NCBI RefSeq assembly: GCF_002105155.1
Contig: NW_019028999.1
Coordinates: 1-64,000 of the forward strand
Source of the DNA: Lobosporangium transversale
Lineage: Eukaryota > Mortierellomycota > Mortierellomycetes > Mortierellales > Mortierellaceae
Direction of reading: 5' to 3'
Length of the DNA stretch: 64,000 bases
Shown: piece by piece, positions 34,868 through 45,581 of the stretch
How positions within the stretch are numbered: position 1 is the stretch's first letter
Layout: each line of letters opens with the position of its first letter
The notes under the pieces: model-generated
The model's input: only the letters and a program-made list of their open reading frames with translations
What the model was told of the DNA's origin: nothing
The model's database searches: none
Program-made: the position numbers and the translations under genes

Positions 34868-37800
34868 ATGTCATCAGCTACTGAAGCATTGGCACTCGCT
34901 AAATCAGAGTTAAACAACACTGTCAACCACAAAATCAAGGTTTTCATGCAAGTATATATCTAATGTCTGATTTCATTTGATTGTATATATATATTTTATA
35001 TATTTTTTCCATTATATATCTGTGTGTGTTAAGTGTTGGAAATGAATTGGTAACAGGACTGAGAAACAAAAAAAAAAAATATGCATGGTCATTTCGTTTG
35101 AACATGATGTTCATGGTTATTTGATGAAATCGTTCATGCCATTTCAAACCTCTTTCCTCTTTTTTTTTTTTTTTTTTTTTTTCACCCCAAATGGTCTGTG
35201 TGCGCGACCAAGGATATATTTAATGCGTGAAGTCTGACTTGTTTGTATTTGTTTTTTTCAACTTTTCATCACCAGACCATGCCACTATGACTTAGCGCAG
35301 GTCGAGACCTGTGCGCCTTTTCTGGATAGATATGGGGGGGTAGTCTTTGTATACGATTGGAATGTAGCTAAAGAGACGATTACAGATTACTATCGTCGGC
35401 AATATCCAGATGGCTGGGTCAAGGTCATGTCATTCTCGCTCAGAAACATCCTAACCGCAATCAGGGATCTGGACCATCGTCTCGATCGATACGATAGCAA
35501 CAACAGTGGTGATGAAGGATACGTCAGTACCACCGCCAGCCAAAGCAATAGTGCACACGCATCCACAATGCCTACAGCGACACCTATTAGAAATTACGGT
35601 GGTATTAGTAGCGCTAGAAGCAGTATCAGTAGTATAATGTATGAACCCAAAAAACAAAATCAAGTTGTCTTCTTGCTGACAGGATCCATGAATCCAGACT
35701 ATGGTGCCTTTGGGTTGACTCAAAAGAAGATTCTGAATGCAGTGAAAGATGCGCTACCAGAGAGAGTTTGTGCAGTCAACATTATCGGACATTGCATGTA
35801 TGGATGTGTCTCTTGTTCTGGTATCGAGCATAGGGTCCCACTCTACTTTACACGCTATTTTAACAAGACGTAAGTTTTCTGAAATGGTTTACTTTAGTGG
35901 GGTAGGAGAATAAGACTATGACCAGAAAAAGACAGGAAGCTGTGCTGTCTCACTTGGATACATAATCCTTATCATGGGGAGAGACCATGTATGACTATTT
36001 TCTAACATCACGCTTATACAAATGTCACATTGCGTTTAGATTACCCTACACTGCTGAGGATGTCCGAGCGCTCTATATTAACTCAAAGTCAGAATATACA
36101 TCCAATAACACACGCGCTGTGCTCGTGGCTCCTTCCTGCGGCGGCACATCTATGATTGCTCAAAAACCCATCATTCAACTCTTTCACCGCCTAGAGCAAA
36201 CAGGTCACTGGAAGTTTATTTGGAAGATGCACCCAAGCTCTTTGCAGTTGGACGGATATGATCTCGAAGACCAAACGGGGATTGAACAGAGAGAGCTCGA
36301 AAATGTTCAGTTTGTTCTAAAAAACTTCACGGTGACTCAGGATGAGCATGTATGCCTATTGCCGTTTATGGAGGCGTTTGATGTGATCATCACCGACCTA
36401 CACTCGTCTGTTCCGTTCATTGCGACTTATTTCACACCCAAGATCATTCTTTCGTACTTTAATGATGCTGACTATGGGACACCAGAGAGACATCAGGAAT
36501 TTATGGACCAATTGAACACGTTTGTGGAACCAGAGGAACTTGAAGAACTCCTGAACACGTTGCCCGAGCCGAAAGGTAACCCTGCATTCTTCCACAATCA
36601 ATATGGGTATGTTGATGGAAAAGAAGATTTGAGGTTCGGAAACCTTGCAAAATGGCCCATTGAGCAGGTTGAGCCATCGCAATCGCTGCAATACAGGAAG
36701 GTTATGGCGGAGCTCGCGCTCGAATGGAAGAAAATCCATAAGGAAATGGCAGCAACGTTTGATGATCCCGAAGGCGCCAACAATGCTCTTGGATTCCCTG
36801 CCAAGTTCCCTTTGTTCGATGACGGGGATTCTTTAGATGTTCCACTGACCCTTCCTAGAGCTTTACCACGAGATCGCCGAGCAAATGGTATTGAGCTTCG
36901 CATCATGAGCTTCAATATCTGGAACGGTGGGCTATCTAGTGGCCATCCAATTGAGCAGACAGCGAACGCTATCCTTGCATCTGGAGCGGATGTAGTCGGA
37001 CTTCAAGGTAAACCACTCAATCACCTATTCGCTACAAAGTGGGTACATCTGCCTGATTAGGTTTGTGCTGACCATAAGACTGTATCATTTATCTATTATT
37101 ACAGAGTGCTCTACTGTTATTCTATCATCGGGCAGTAGGCGCTACATGCTCCCAGAGCTGATGAAACATCTTCCGGGATGGTATTATAGTGACCAAAAAC
37201 TTCTCCCTAGTAGTACCGGCCCAAGGAACCCCTGGGGAATAGTGTCTAAATTCCCTATAGTCAATACGACCGAGAAGGGCTTCGGTGTGAAGATCCAATT
37301 GAACAATCCTCGTCATCCTGAATTTGAGCCTCCTTATCTAGCATTTTCAGAAAATAAGTATCCGCCAATTGAGCGCCCCCACCTCCCATTCAATAGTTCT
37401 GCAGTCCAACATTCAGCTAATACACGGTTCATGTACCTATTCAACTGTCACTTGTATTATTTCCCCTACCAACCCTTCCAACTGCTCAAGATTCCTTACG
37501 ATTCGCAACCGTCCTTAGATACAGCTGAAGAGGCCATCCAGTCTTGTATCGACGCCCGAGGTAAGGAAATGGAGACCGTCCTAAATGAGATAAAACAAGT
37601 GGCGGAACAAGAGCCAGATGTGCCTATTTTTTTGACGGCGGACTTGAATGAGCCTAGTCATCTGGACTGGACACCACTCTCAGTCTTCGCGGGATTGCAA
37701 CCCATGACAGTCAAATGGCCCGTGAGTGAATGGGCGTACAAGGCTGGCCTAGTGGATCTATGGCGAGCATACCAACATCTTTGCCACTTTGGGTCAGGAT

Positions 37801-38213
37801 CAGGGTCAAGCTTGCCGCCCCACGGCCCCTCTAACCATACCGACGCCAATGCTTCCATTGAGCATGAGCATATTCATCATCATGATCCTCGCAACTGTAC
37901 AAACCCTGATAGTCCTCATGGTCACAGTGACGTGGACGACAAAGATCCAGTCGATTTTGACAGGATTGAGCAACAGGTTATTGAACGTCCTGGATTTACA
38001 TGGTCGGCTCTGACGAGTGAGTTGGATGGATCAGATCATTATGATCGTATCGATTACGTTTTCGGACTGAGCCGTGAGTCAAGTCCTATTGCCCTGAAGG
38101 ATGTAGCCATCAAGATGGGTGAGGAAGTGAGCAGATTTGGAGAAAAGAACGATAGAACTTTCAAGCCATGGCCTTCGGATCACCGGGCTGTTATTGCTAC
38201 AGTCATTGTGTAG
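34868..38213 (+). CDS. Fusion: CDP-glycerol glycerophosphotransferase-like region + endonuclease/exonuclease/phosphatase domain
   Basis: Four exons (34868-34947, 35276-35869, 36040-37007, 37105-38213) keep phase and give 916 aa. The first half has two alpha/beta parts: KVFIPCHYDLAQVETCAPFL, then AVLVAPSCGGTSM, FIWKMHPSS and VIITDLHSSVPFIATYFTPK. The HP and TDxxSS signatures resemble TagB/TagF-type CDP-glycerol glycerophosphotransferases with a GT-B-like fold. From about residue 510 comes an EEP domain: RIMSFNIWNGG, ADVVGLQE (metal Glu), FLTADLNEPSHLDWT (D-x-N), DGSDHYDRIDYVFG and PSDHRAV (catalytic Asp-His), so the nuclease/phosphodiesterase site looks intact. There is no signal peptide. Substrates are unknown; a phosphodiester of lipid or glycan type is a guess. 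Exon 1 ends at a GC donor (GCAAGT), the only choice that keeps the frame. Confidence 0.78.
35160..35182. repeat. T23 tract in intron 1 of the fusion gene
   Basis: An uninterrupted 23-base T run inside the GC-AG intron, about 90 bases upstream of its acceptor. Confidence 0.7.
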
Positions 38214-38318
38214 AGAAAATGAAGATGATAAACTACGTTTATTACACATCGTTAACTGAAACCCTTCACCCTTCTCCCACCTTTTCAATAAACGGCCATC
38301 AATTTATTCAACGGGCCC

Positions 38319-38321
<3 letters not shown>

Positions 38322-38353
<32 letters not shown>
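38322..38353. repeat. T32 homopolymer
   Basis: One of the longest homopolymers in the window, about 110 bases after the stop codon of the fusion gene. Confidence 0.8.
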
Positions 38354-38354
<1 letters not shown>

Positions 38355-38672
38355 AAGGTACAACACAAGAAGACATGGAGAAAGCATGCAAACATACACT
38401 CACGAGCCACATACGAATAGACTATGAAATAGACGAGCTGAATTTTCCCATGCTAATGTGGGCTAGAATTTTGTTTTTTTTGCAGATTCTAAAAGGTCAA
38501 TGGGGTATTTGATTGCAATATTATTTATTGGATTGTGAGAATTTATAGTACAATTACAGATTTACACTGCTCATGAATGTTTGGCTTTTGTTCTTGTTGT
38601 TTTTAAATGCTTTAGTGTAGTCATTCCGTACTGATTGTTGCTGTTTGCTGATTCCTTTTTTTTTTGCGGATC

Positions 38673-38984
38673 CTAATACTTTAGAATGATGTAGAAGGCA
38701 TGGATGATACCTAAACATCATGAAAAGGAAGCGGATATACAAAAAAAAAAAATTCAATTAGTCCCAAGCAATATATTCAGTGAATTGGGGAGAATGACAG
38801 TGATGATAAAATCAAGAAAAAAAAAAAAAAAAGCGATCGATGACATACCGGGAATATAGCCAAGACAAGTCAAGAGGATGTTGATGAGGAAATCGCAACC
38901 ACAGCCCCTCTCGAGCATGACGCCAAGAGGAGGAAGGATGACGGCGAAGATGAACTTGAAAATGTCAGAGCAGGTGAGAGCCAT
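38673..38984 (-). CDS. PMP3: Plasma membrane proteolipid 3 (PMP3/RCI2 family)
   Basis: A tiny hydrophobic protein of the plasma membrane; in yeast, loss of Pmp3 hyperpolarises the membrane and causes Na+ sensitivity. Exons 38849-38984 and 38673-38710 join in phase to give 57 aa, the normal size. Both membrane helices are visible: FIFAVILPPLGVMLERGCGCDF, interrupted here for length at its conserved P-P-L-G-V turn, and INILLTCLGYIPGIIHAFYI. The second helix is split by the intron inside its PG motif, and the protein ends ILKY. The intron carries a run of about 15 T on the sense strand a short distance after the donor. A TATA box sits about 115 bases upstream of the start. Confidence 0.95.
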
Positions 38985-39099
38985 ATTTGGATGTTGTGTT
39001 GTAGTTATAGTAGTAGAAAAAAGTTGTGGTAGTTGATGATATGTAGAACGTGAGAATGTGGAAAAGAAAAAAGAGTTGGTTTAATGGAAAATAGAGGTC

Positions 39100-39107
39100 T
39101 TTTTATA
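39100..39107 (-). promoter_or_regulatory. TATA box (TATAAAAA) of PMP3
   Basis: Reads TATAAAAA on the minus strand, about 115 bases before the PMP3 start codon. TATA-type promoters are common for stress-responsive fungal genes. Confidence 0.55.
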
Positions 39108-39674
39108 CATGATGACCGCCAAGCATTGAGGTACCAAGATACAGTTACCCAAGATCAAGGTCTGTGCTTGCGCGAAATAAAATGTTCTGGCTGAATTTGC
39201 TGTCAAATTCTTGGCTTTGGCTCTCAGCAAATCGATTCATCCATGACATCTTTTGCAACCATTTGTTCCCTTCAGACTTCTTACCCTCTCCTTTTCAGGA
39301 AAAAGATGAAGAAAAGTAATTCCGCCTTTGATCTCTGTGTTTGTCATGCTCTCGTCATTGTCATCATTTATTTATACATTTTTTATTTTTATGTTCCTCG
39401 AATACCAAAATGGACATCTCAAGCGTCAAGCGTTTCCTTCTGCAAGTTGTATTCTTAATATCATTCGTTCTTAGTATGTACTACATGTACATAACTCTTA
39501 CTGCTGTTTTCTTGTGATAAATAGTACCTAAAACGTGATGACACTTTTTTTTTGTAGACTTCATTTATACTGGGAGGAATAACTCTCCTCCGGACCAATT
39601 TACACAAACCGGAACAATAATGCTAAGGCTTGAGAGCATTGGGATCCTCTTCCCTCTTCGCCTCCTCCTTCACT

Positions 39675-40067
39675 CTAACTGAAATATACAGCATTTATTG
39701 TGTCCTGATGTTTCGGTCTCAGATCTCTTTTTACTTCATAGAGAATACGGCTGAAACTTTCTTTTTCATTTGAGACGTAAAAGAGGCCGTTTCTGAGCTG
39801 AGGGAGCCTACCTGTCACCACCGGCGTATTCATCAAGGGGAGGGTTATGCGTAAGAGAATCAACCCGATGGGATGATCTGGCCATGCGAAGTGCTCAGAA
39901 CTCTTTTTTCTTATTTCAAATTGTTCATGCAGGTCCAAAAATGAGGGGGCTAAAAATAACTTTAATGTGTCATTGTCACAGCCACAGCCACAACTGTTGA
40001 GATGTGCTACAGCCAACTCTCTTGAACTCCAAATCTCCTTTTCTTTCAAGACATTTGACTTTGCCAT
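39675..40067 (-). CDS. Hypothetical 130-aa protein
   Basis: A single open frame with no family resemblance, beginning MAKSNVLKEKEIWSS and containing CGCGC near the N-terminus and a moderately ordered second half. It lies between the PMP3 promoter and the 3' end of the GCFC gene on the same strand. It may be a chance frame; no supporting introns or homology are visible. The surrounding 39108-40283 region holds nothing else I can support. Confidence 0.25.
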   Translation of the reverse strand: MAKSNVLKEKEIWSSRELAVAHLNSCGCGCDNDTLKLFLAPSFLDLHEQFEIRKKSSEHFAWPDHPIGLILLRITLPLMNTPVVTGRLPQLRNGLFYVSNEKESFSRILYEVKRDLRPKHQDTINAVYFS

Positions 40068-40283
40068 ATGATATACATATAAGAATATATAATTATCATC
40101 ATTTCTATTGATATTATTTGTTATCGCCTTTGAGGCTTTTGTGTCTTGAGAATAAAACCAAGTTTACATGTCTCGAGCCATGCGGTCAATAATAAGGTGC
40201 CGCTCTTGTGATCGGATCTCGTGAGGAAGAGCTTGGAAGATCTATTGGTTTTTGAAAAAAAAAAAAAAAAAAAAAAAAATTAA

Positions 40284-43200
40284 TCAATAGGCTTTTGGCA
40301 AAAATGCATTAACAAAAGCGCAGGTAATAGCACAACATACCATTTGATACTTGGCAACTGTATCCTTGTCATCACCTTCCAACAGCCGTAAAATGCAATC
40401 ATGCAGTAGCCCATCGACGACTGGAGGATCAATAATACTAGGTGTTACAAATCTACGGAGCTGCAAAAGATTTTTAAACAACCCTATTGTCCTCCACAGG
40501 TATCGTTCACGTGCTTCTTGTCCTTCGCTGGTCAAAATATGCCGTGGCGTGAGAGGTTGTGCAGCCTCTGTAAATTGTGTTCTGTGATCTTCCGCTGTCT
40601 TTAGAATAGCCTTCTGAGTAGCTTCTAAAAGCTGAGCCATTTTATTGTCCTTTTTATCCACATGGTCCAAAAGCTGATCCAAAATTGCTTTGAGGCATTC
40701 TGTCTGCTTGGTAGAATACAAATCAACACCGCCTGCTGCGATGAACTGTGTAATCTTGGGACAAAGGCTCTTAGCAACGACCTTACCCAGCAACTCCTTG
40801 TCCATGTCTTCTTCGTCCTCTCCATCCTCATCCCGATCGCTCTCAGAATCGCTGTGCATATGTGATGATTTTTGAATGATAGTAAAGGAGGCCACTGATT
40901 TGTGCCACGACTGTTCTGGTATATATTGTTGAACGCGTAATGGATTCCAAAGACAAGTCTCTTGACGAACAAAAAAGTCGAATACAAGTGGTAATAAAAG
41001 CCCCCCATACGCCTTGCTGTAGTCCTTTGGATATTCAGTTTTCCAGGCTTGGAAATGTCGTTTAACAGCATCTATAGTTCGGAATTCTACGCCAACCTCC
41101 TTGAAGATATTGGTACGACGTTCTTCCAGGCCCATAACGGCCTCTCCTAAGTCTTGCTCATCTCCTGCGCCGAGCTCATCGTCTGTGGACAATCCATCAT
41201 AGTTTTTGGCTCCATTCCGTGACGGAGACTTCTCATTTGTTTCATCATCAATCTCAGATCGTTTTCTCTGAGCTTGACGACGCGCCCGTTCGGCCCTCCG
41301 TCGTCTCCGAGCGCCATCTGGATCCGCTTTTATACTCCGTCCAAATTCATCAACCTCTGACTGCTCTCCATCCTTATCACCATTGCTCATATGTTCATCA
41401 TCCTCCACCACATTCGCAAATTCTGCCAAATCATCCTTCATATCAAGAACTCTTCGCTCTACCACCAGTTTGGTGCGTTCTGAAAGCATGCTCCTGTACT
41501 CCCGTTCAATCGCTTCCAATTCGGGGAACTTTTCTTCAAAAAATGCAGCCAAGTTTCGGCAGTATGACCGCAGCTCTTGGAAGAATGTATAACGCTGACT
41601 CGCCTTTGACATCGCTTCCTCTGATTCTGCAGTCCGAAGCATAATGTCTGCTTCCTCACGGCGGATTTGATCTAGATGTCTCGTGTGTTGACTATGTCGA
41701 CTCTTCAAATTGTCAATATGTCCTTGAAGTCGTTTTCTAACGCTAACAAGACTTGGGATTGGCGCCGCAGTGGGGACTAGGAACCAAAACATGGTATTAA
41801 AAAAGAGAAAAAAGAGATAGACAGATGGATAGTAATGAAAAGATGTGTATGTCTGGTTAGCGTAATGAAAAACTGATTTTTGTTAAAGCAACCAAACATC
41901 ACTAATTATTCAGCCTTACATGCTACGCTCTTCAAAACAGGGGCATCCAATCCAGTCTTCTTGGTATCTTTTTTAACGATTCCTGCATTGCGAATCTGCT
42001 GCATCTCCCACTCTCTCGTTTCTAGTTCGTCTTCTCCATCCTCATCCCTAATGATAATAACAATATGAGTAAACGCATTGGCATCAAATTACATTCTTCG
42101 ATAACAGGTGGCAAAGATATCTATCAAGGAAAAAATAATGTAACGGAAACGTACATGTTATCAATCAGCTCTTTCCTAGCTTCCCTCTTGATCTTCAAGG
42201 CCCTTCGTTCGGCTTTACTGCCCAGTGCAAGCTTGTCTCCCAAAATATTTTCGAGATCTAAGCCAAAATGGCCAAAGTGAACAATAAATTATGTTAGCAT
42301 ATTAAAATTTCATCCTTTAACAATAAGCGCTTCCAGAATATAAAGGCCGATCTTGGAGATTTTTTTTTTTTCCTACCTGCTTCACCATCGTCCATTTCGT
42401 CGTCTTCTTCTCTGATCAGCCTTGTATTCTTTTCCTCGATGATCTTACAGTAGACGAAACAATAAATAAAGTGTATTTAGGAAATGATATCGTAATACAA
42501 AACAAGCACATAAAAAAATGTTTTTTTTTTTCCTTTTCTCCCGACGTAATCAATATAATAAGATCTCGTACCCTATTATCATCGCCTCCTGTTAAAGAGA
42601 TGAATTCTTCTTCATCATGATCATTCCTTAGGCGCATCTGTTCACGCTTCTTTTTTGCTAGATGAATTGCATGCGCATCCGGGATAATAGTAGGGCCTAA
42701 GAAGGAAAAAATTAAATAAAATAAAAATAAAAATACTTCAATAAATCAATTTAAGGGAGACTAGTAGATTCGAACAGCTCTTATATTAATACTCTTCATA
42801 CATTTCATACCATACCTCCAAGAAGAGTTGGAAATTTTTCTTCCACAAGAGATTCACTAGTGGTTGTGTCAAAAATTCGACTGGATGGTGTAGCAGATTT
42901 AGTTGATTTCCGTAACTCTTCCAATGCTTCTTTACTATAAGAGGTCGTGTTCCCAACAGTTGCTCGACTGGCAATGGCGGGTTGATGCTCATGATGCTGA
43001 TGTTGATTTAAATCTGCTCCATCTTCTGCTCTGCTTCCCCTGTTAAGGGCAAGCCTCCTACTAGCAGAGCTTTTTTTGACTTTGAATGTCTCTTCTGACT
43101 CCTAAATTTCGGAAAAGATTTTGCATCAATGTCAGTATTTTTTTTTTTTAGTACCTATTACTTTAGGTTGTGATGCGCATAAAGCCTAGCTTACTTGTTC

Positions 43201-43572
43201 TTCATCTCCAAAACTTAGAGCTGTACTAATGATTTTCTTCTTGGTCTTCTTAGACTTTGGAACAGATTCAGTAGTGTCTACAACTATGATGTATTTGTAA
43301 CGTGAGAAATACAATCAGTCTTATCAAATAATATTAGAAACATAATCAAACAAAATAAAAGGTAATAGTTCATGTAGGGATAAAAGGCCAACTTATCGAC
43401 ATCTTGACTCTTTTTGGATTTTACCTGTTGTATCGGTGGTAGTAGCAGCAGCAACGGTTGCCACGGTTGAAGTGGGGCCGGTAGTGGTATCAGATGTATC
43501 TACTGCGACTATGTCCACGTCCTCGACATCGATTTTCTTACGGATGTTCCTGTTTTTCCGTGGTGTAAACAT
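40284..43572 (-). CDS. GCFC-domain protein (PAXBP1/GCF homologue), predicted spliceosome disassembly factor
   Basis: Eight exons keep phase and give 812 aa: 43425-43572, 43195-43283, 42816-43101, 42572-42696, 42377-42443, 42155-42257, 41920-42047, 40284-41776. The N-terminus is basic (MFTPRKNRNIRKK), as in GCF proteins. Typical blocks are DAHAIHLAKKKREQMRL, EEEFISL, ELETREWEMQQIRNAG and PSLVSVRKRLQGHIDNLK, followed by a long coiled coil. The C-terminal GCFC domain includes VEFRTIDAVKRHFQAWK, YGGLLLPLVFDFFVRQETCL and WNPL. PAXBP1/GCFC2 relatives associate with late spliceosomes and intron-lariat release complexes (with Tfip11/Ntr1). The old name, GC-rich DNA-binding factor, came from a mis-assigned clone. 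A T25 run follows the stop codon on the sense strand. Confidence 0.92.
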
Positions 43573-44136
43573 TTGAATTATGCTTCCTATGAGCGACCTG
43601 ACTGTGGAGGTGTGAAATGCAACACATTCGAAAAGTGATCACCTCTCAACATGGGCGGCGCGGTGATATGTGGCTTAGCAATAAATTAGACACATATAAA
43701 AAAAAACCTGTCTTCGTCTGTCACAAGAAATTTGGAGTAAAAAAAGAATCCATAACTGATTAACTGATTGAACCTCTCCAAAAAAGGAAGAACACGAAGG
43801 TGATATAGACACTGGTGATGAGAGAACAATTTCAGTTAGAATATTGAAGATCATGACTGAAAAGCTACTTGAAAATCAGGAGCCTACCTCATTTAGAAAA
43901 AATTGGTTTTTTTTGAATAAAATTGAGCACTGTAGAGAGTGCCGAAGAGATCGGACCCAAGATAAAAATATCAGAAAGAAGTATCAGGAGTAAACGAATG
44001 TTCAAATTGTCGCGGTCATACTTTTACTTGTGCGGGTCAAGTGAGAGGAGAGCAAGCAATGTGTTCACTCAGATACCATGCCATTTTTCTAAAGGGGGCT
44101 ACAAGGGATGGACAGGTTGGCCATGCGCAATGGTGA

Positions 44137-44143
44137 TGACGTC
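44137..44143 (+). promoter_or_regulatory. CRE/ATF-type site TGACGTC
   Basis: Seven bases of the ATF/CREB palindrome TGACGTCA, 17 bases upstream of the profilin TATA box. Use of the site is inferred. Confidence 0.35.
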
Positions 44144-44159
44144 GAACCATTTTTAAGAG

Positions 44160-44167
44160 TATAAAAA
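44160..44167 (+). promoter_or_regulatory. TATA box (TATAAAAA) of profilin
   Basis: TATAAAAA about 70 bases before the profilin start codon, with a short pyrimidine-rich leader between. This fits strong expression. Confidence 0.6.
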
Positions 44168-44235
44168 CCTTGCCTATTCAACTTTTTTTTCTTCACACTT
44201 TTCTAATCCCATTCAAAAATCATTCATCCACAATC

Positions 44236-45381
44236 ATGTCCTGGCAATCATACGTCGACGACCAGCTCATTAAAACCGGTTACGTCGCCAAGGGTGGTAT
44301 CTATGGCCGAGAAGATGGCTCCCTCTGGGCCGCAAGCGAGGGCTTCAAAGTAATGAATTTAAAAGTCCTTTGTTAGTTCTCACAACTTTTTTAATCATCT
44401 AAAGAAGAGGAATCTTGTTAGATGAACATGTTTTAGTTTAGCACAACTGAATCAATTGTGTTCATCTGTTTCCTCATCTCAGGCTGTCAATTTGTTCTCT
44501 AACTTTTGTCCCTTTCTAATACCTCTTTCAAATATTCATTAGCCTAGCGCGGCTGAGATCCAGAGTGTCATTGCCGCCTTTAACAATCCTGCTGATATTC
44601 AGGCCAATGGTCTTTACCTTGAAGGCCATAAGTTCGTCTACCTGAGGGCAACCCCCGATGGAAGTATCCTTGCTCGTAGCGTAAGTCATTCGATCAATTA
44701 TAGATCTCCTTTCTCTCTATTATCATTATCATTTTTATCTTTGACTGCTTCGCAACATGAGTTGACTGGCTTATTAAATGGTCGTCGAGCTGATGACTTG
44801 GTCAAACTTGGAGTGGCATAAGAGGCTTTTTTTTCCATTTTGTAGACATAAATCAATGGACAGGCAGACGGTATAGAGATACAGAGATGATCAAAAGCAG
44901 TGTACACGCGTTTCCAGTCTGGAAGCACGACATTAATAAGCATGCTATCCTGCATTGAGCACAGTGGGAAAAGGATATTACCTTTACCTTTGTCTATGAA
45001 TAGCTTGTGCCCTCATGATATTTTGTTAGTTTTTAAATGAAGGAATCGCAGGAGAAGCTTTCGTCCGACTATCTCTACTGTTTAGATTCATTAAGAAAGT
45101 GCTTAATCTCTAGGTTTGTCAATACTAATCTTATTCTATGTCGAATTAACTAGGGTGCAACTGGTGTTTGCTGCGCTGGGACCCCAAAAACTGTTATTAT
45201 TGGATACTATACTGAGGGCCAGGAGGCCGGTAATTGCAACGTCACTGTCGAACGTTTGGCTGATTACCTCAAGGCCAATGGTTTCGTACGTATCATATTT
45301 ATTTGTAAAGCTCGGTATTCTTTTACTTGACTTCATTGCTAACACGCAATCTTTATGTTAACTTCTTGAATAAATTAGTAA
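44236..45381 (+). CDS. Profilin
   Basis: Actin-monomer-binding protein that promotes polymerisation at barbed ends and binds poly-proline and phosphoinositides. Exons 44236-44349, 44543-44680 and 45154-45285 give 128 aa, the family size. Landmarks: MSWQSYVDDQLIKTG at the N-terminus (poly-Pro site Trp/Tyr), then GGIYGREDGSLWAAS, IGYYTEGQEAGNC and VERLADYLKANGF at the end. After Phe-128 there is a good donor (GTACGT); the matching acceptor at 45377-45378 is followed at once by TAA (45379-45381). The stop codon therefore stands alone in a fourth exon. Reading through the donor would instead add 16 residues unlike any profilin. Codon use favours C-ending codons, as in highly expressed genes. Confidence 0.94.
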
Positions 45382-45581
45382 ACGATTCCTCATCGGATAT
45401 TCCTAGCTCTTGTTCAGTTGACCTTTTTGCACATTGCACATGTGAAAAAAAAAAAAAAAAAAGCGTTTTCGCTGTTTTTATTTTATTTATATTTATTATA
45501 CATCTTTCAATTATTGACTGATCGTTACAAATCATTCATAATGAAATAAACGAACAAAAATATACAAGCAGAACAGTAGTT

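Noticed and set aside
35936-35986. Extra exon in the fusion gene (KLCCLTWIHNPYHGERP)
   Set aside because: No donor after it returns to the frame of the next exon; splicing 35870-36039 as one intron keeps phase and gives a smooth sequence.
45286-45340. Read-through extension of profilin
   Set aside because: Would add 16 residues after a C-terminus that already matches the family end; a good donor and acceptor explain the end better.
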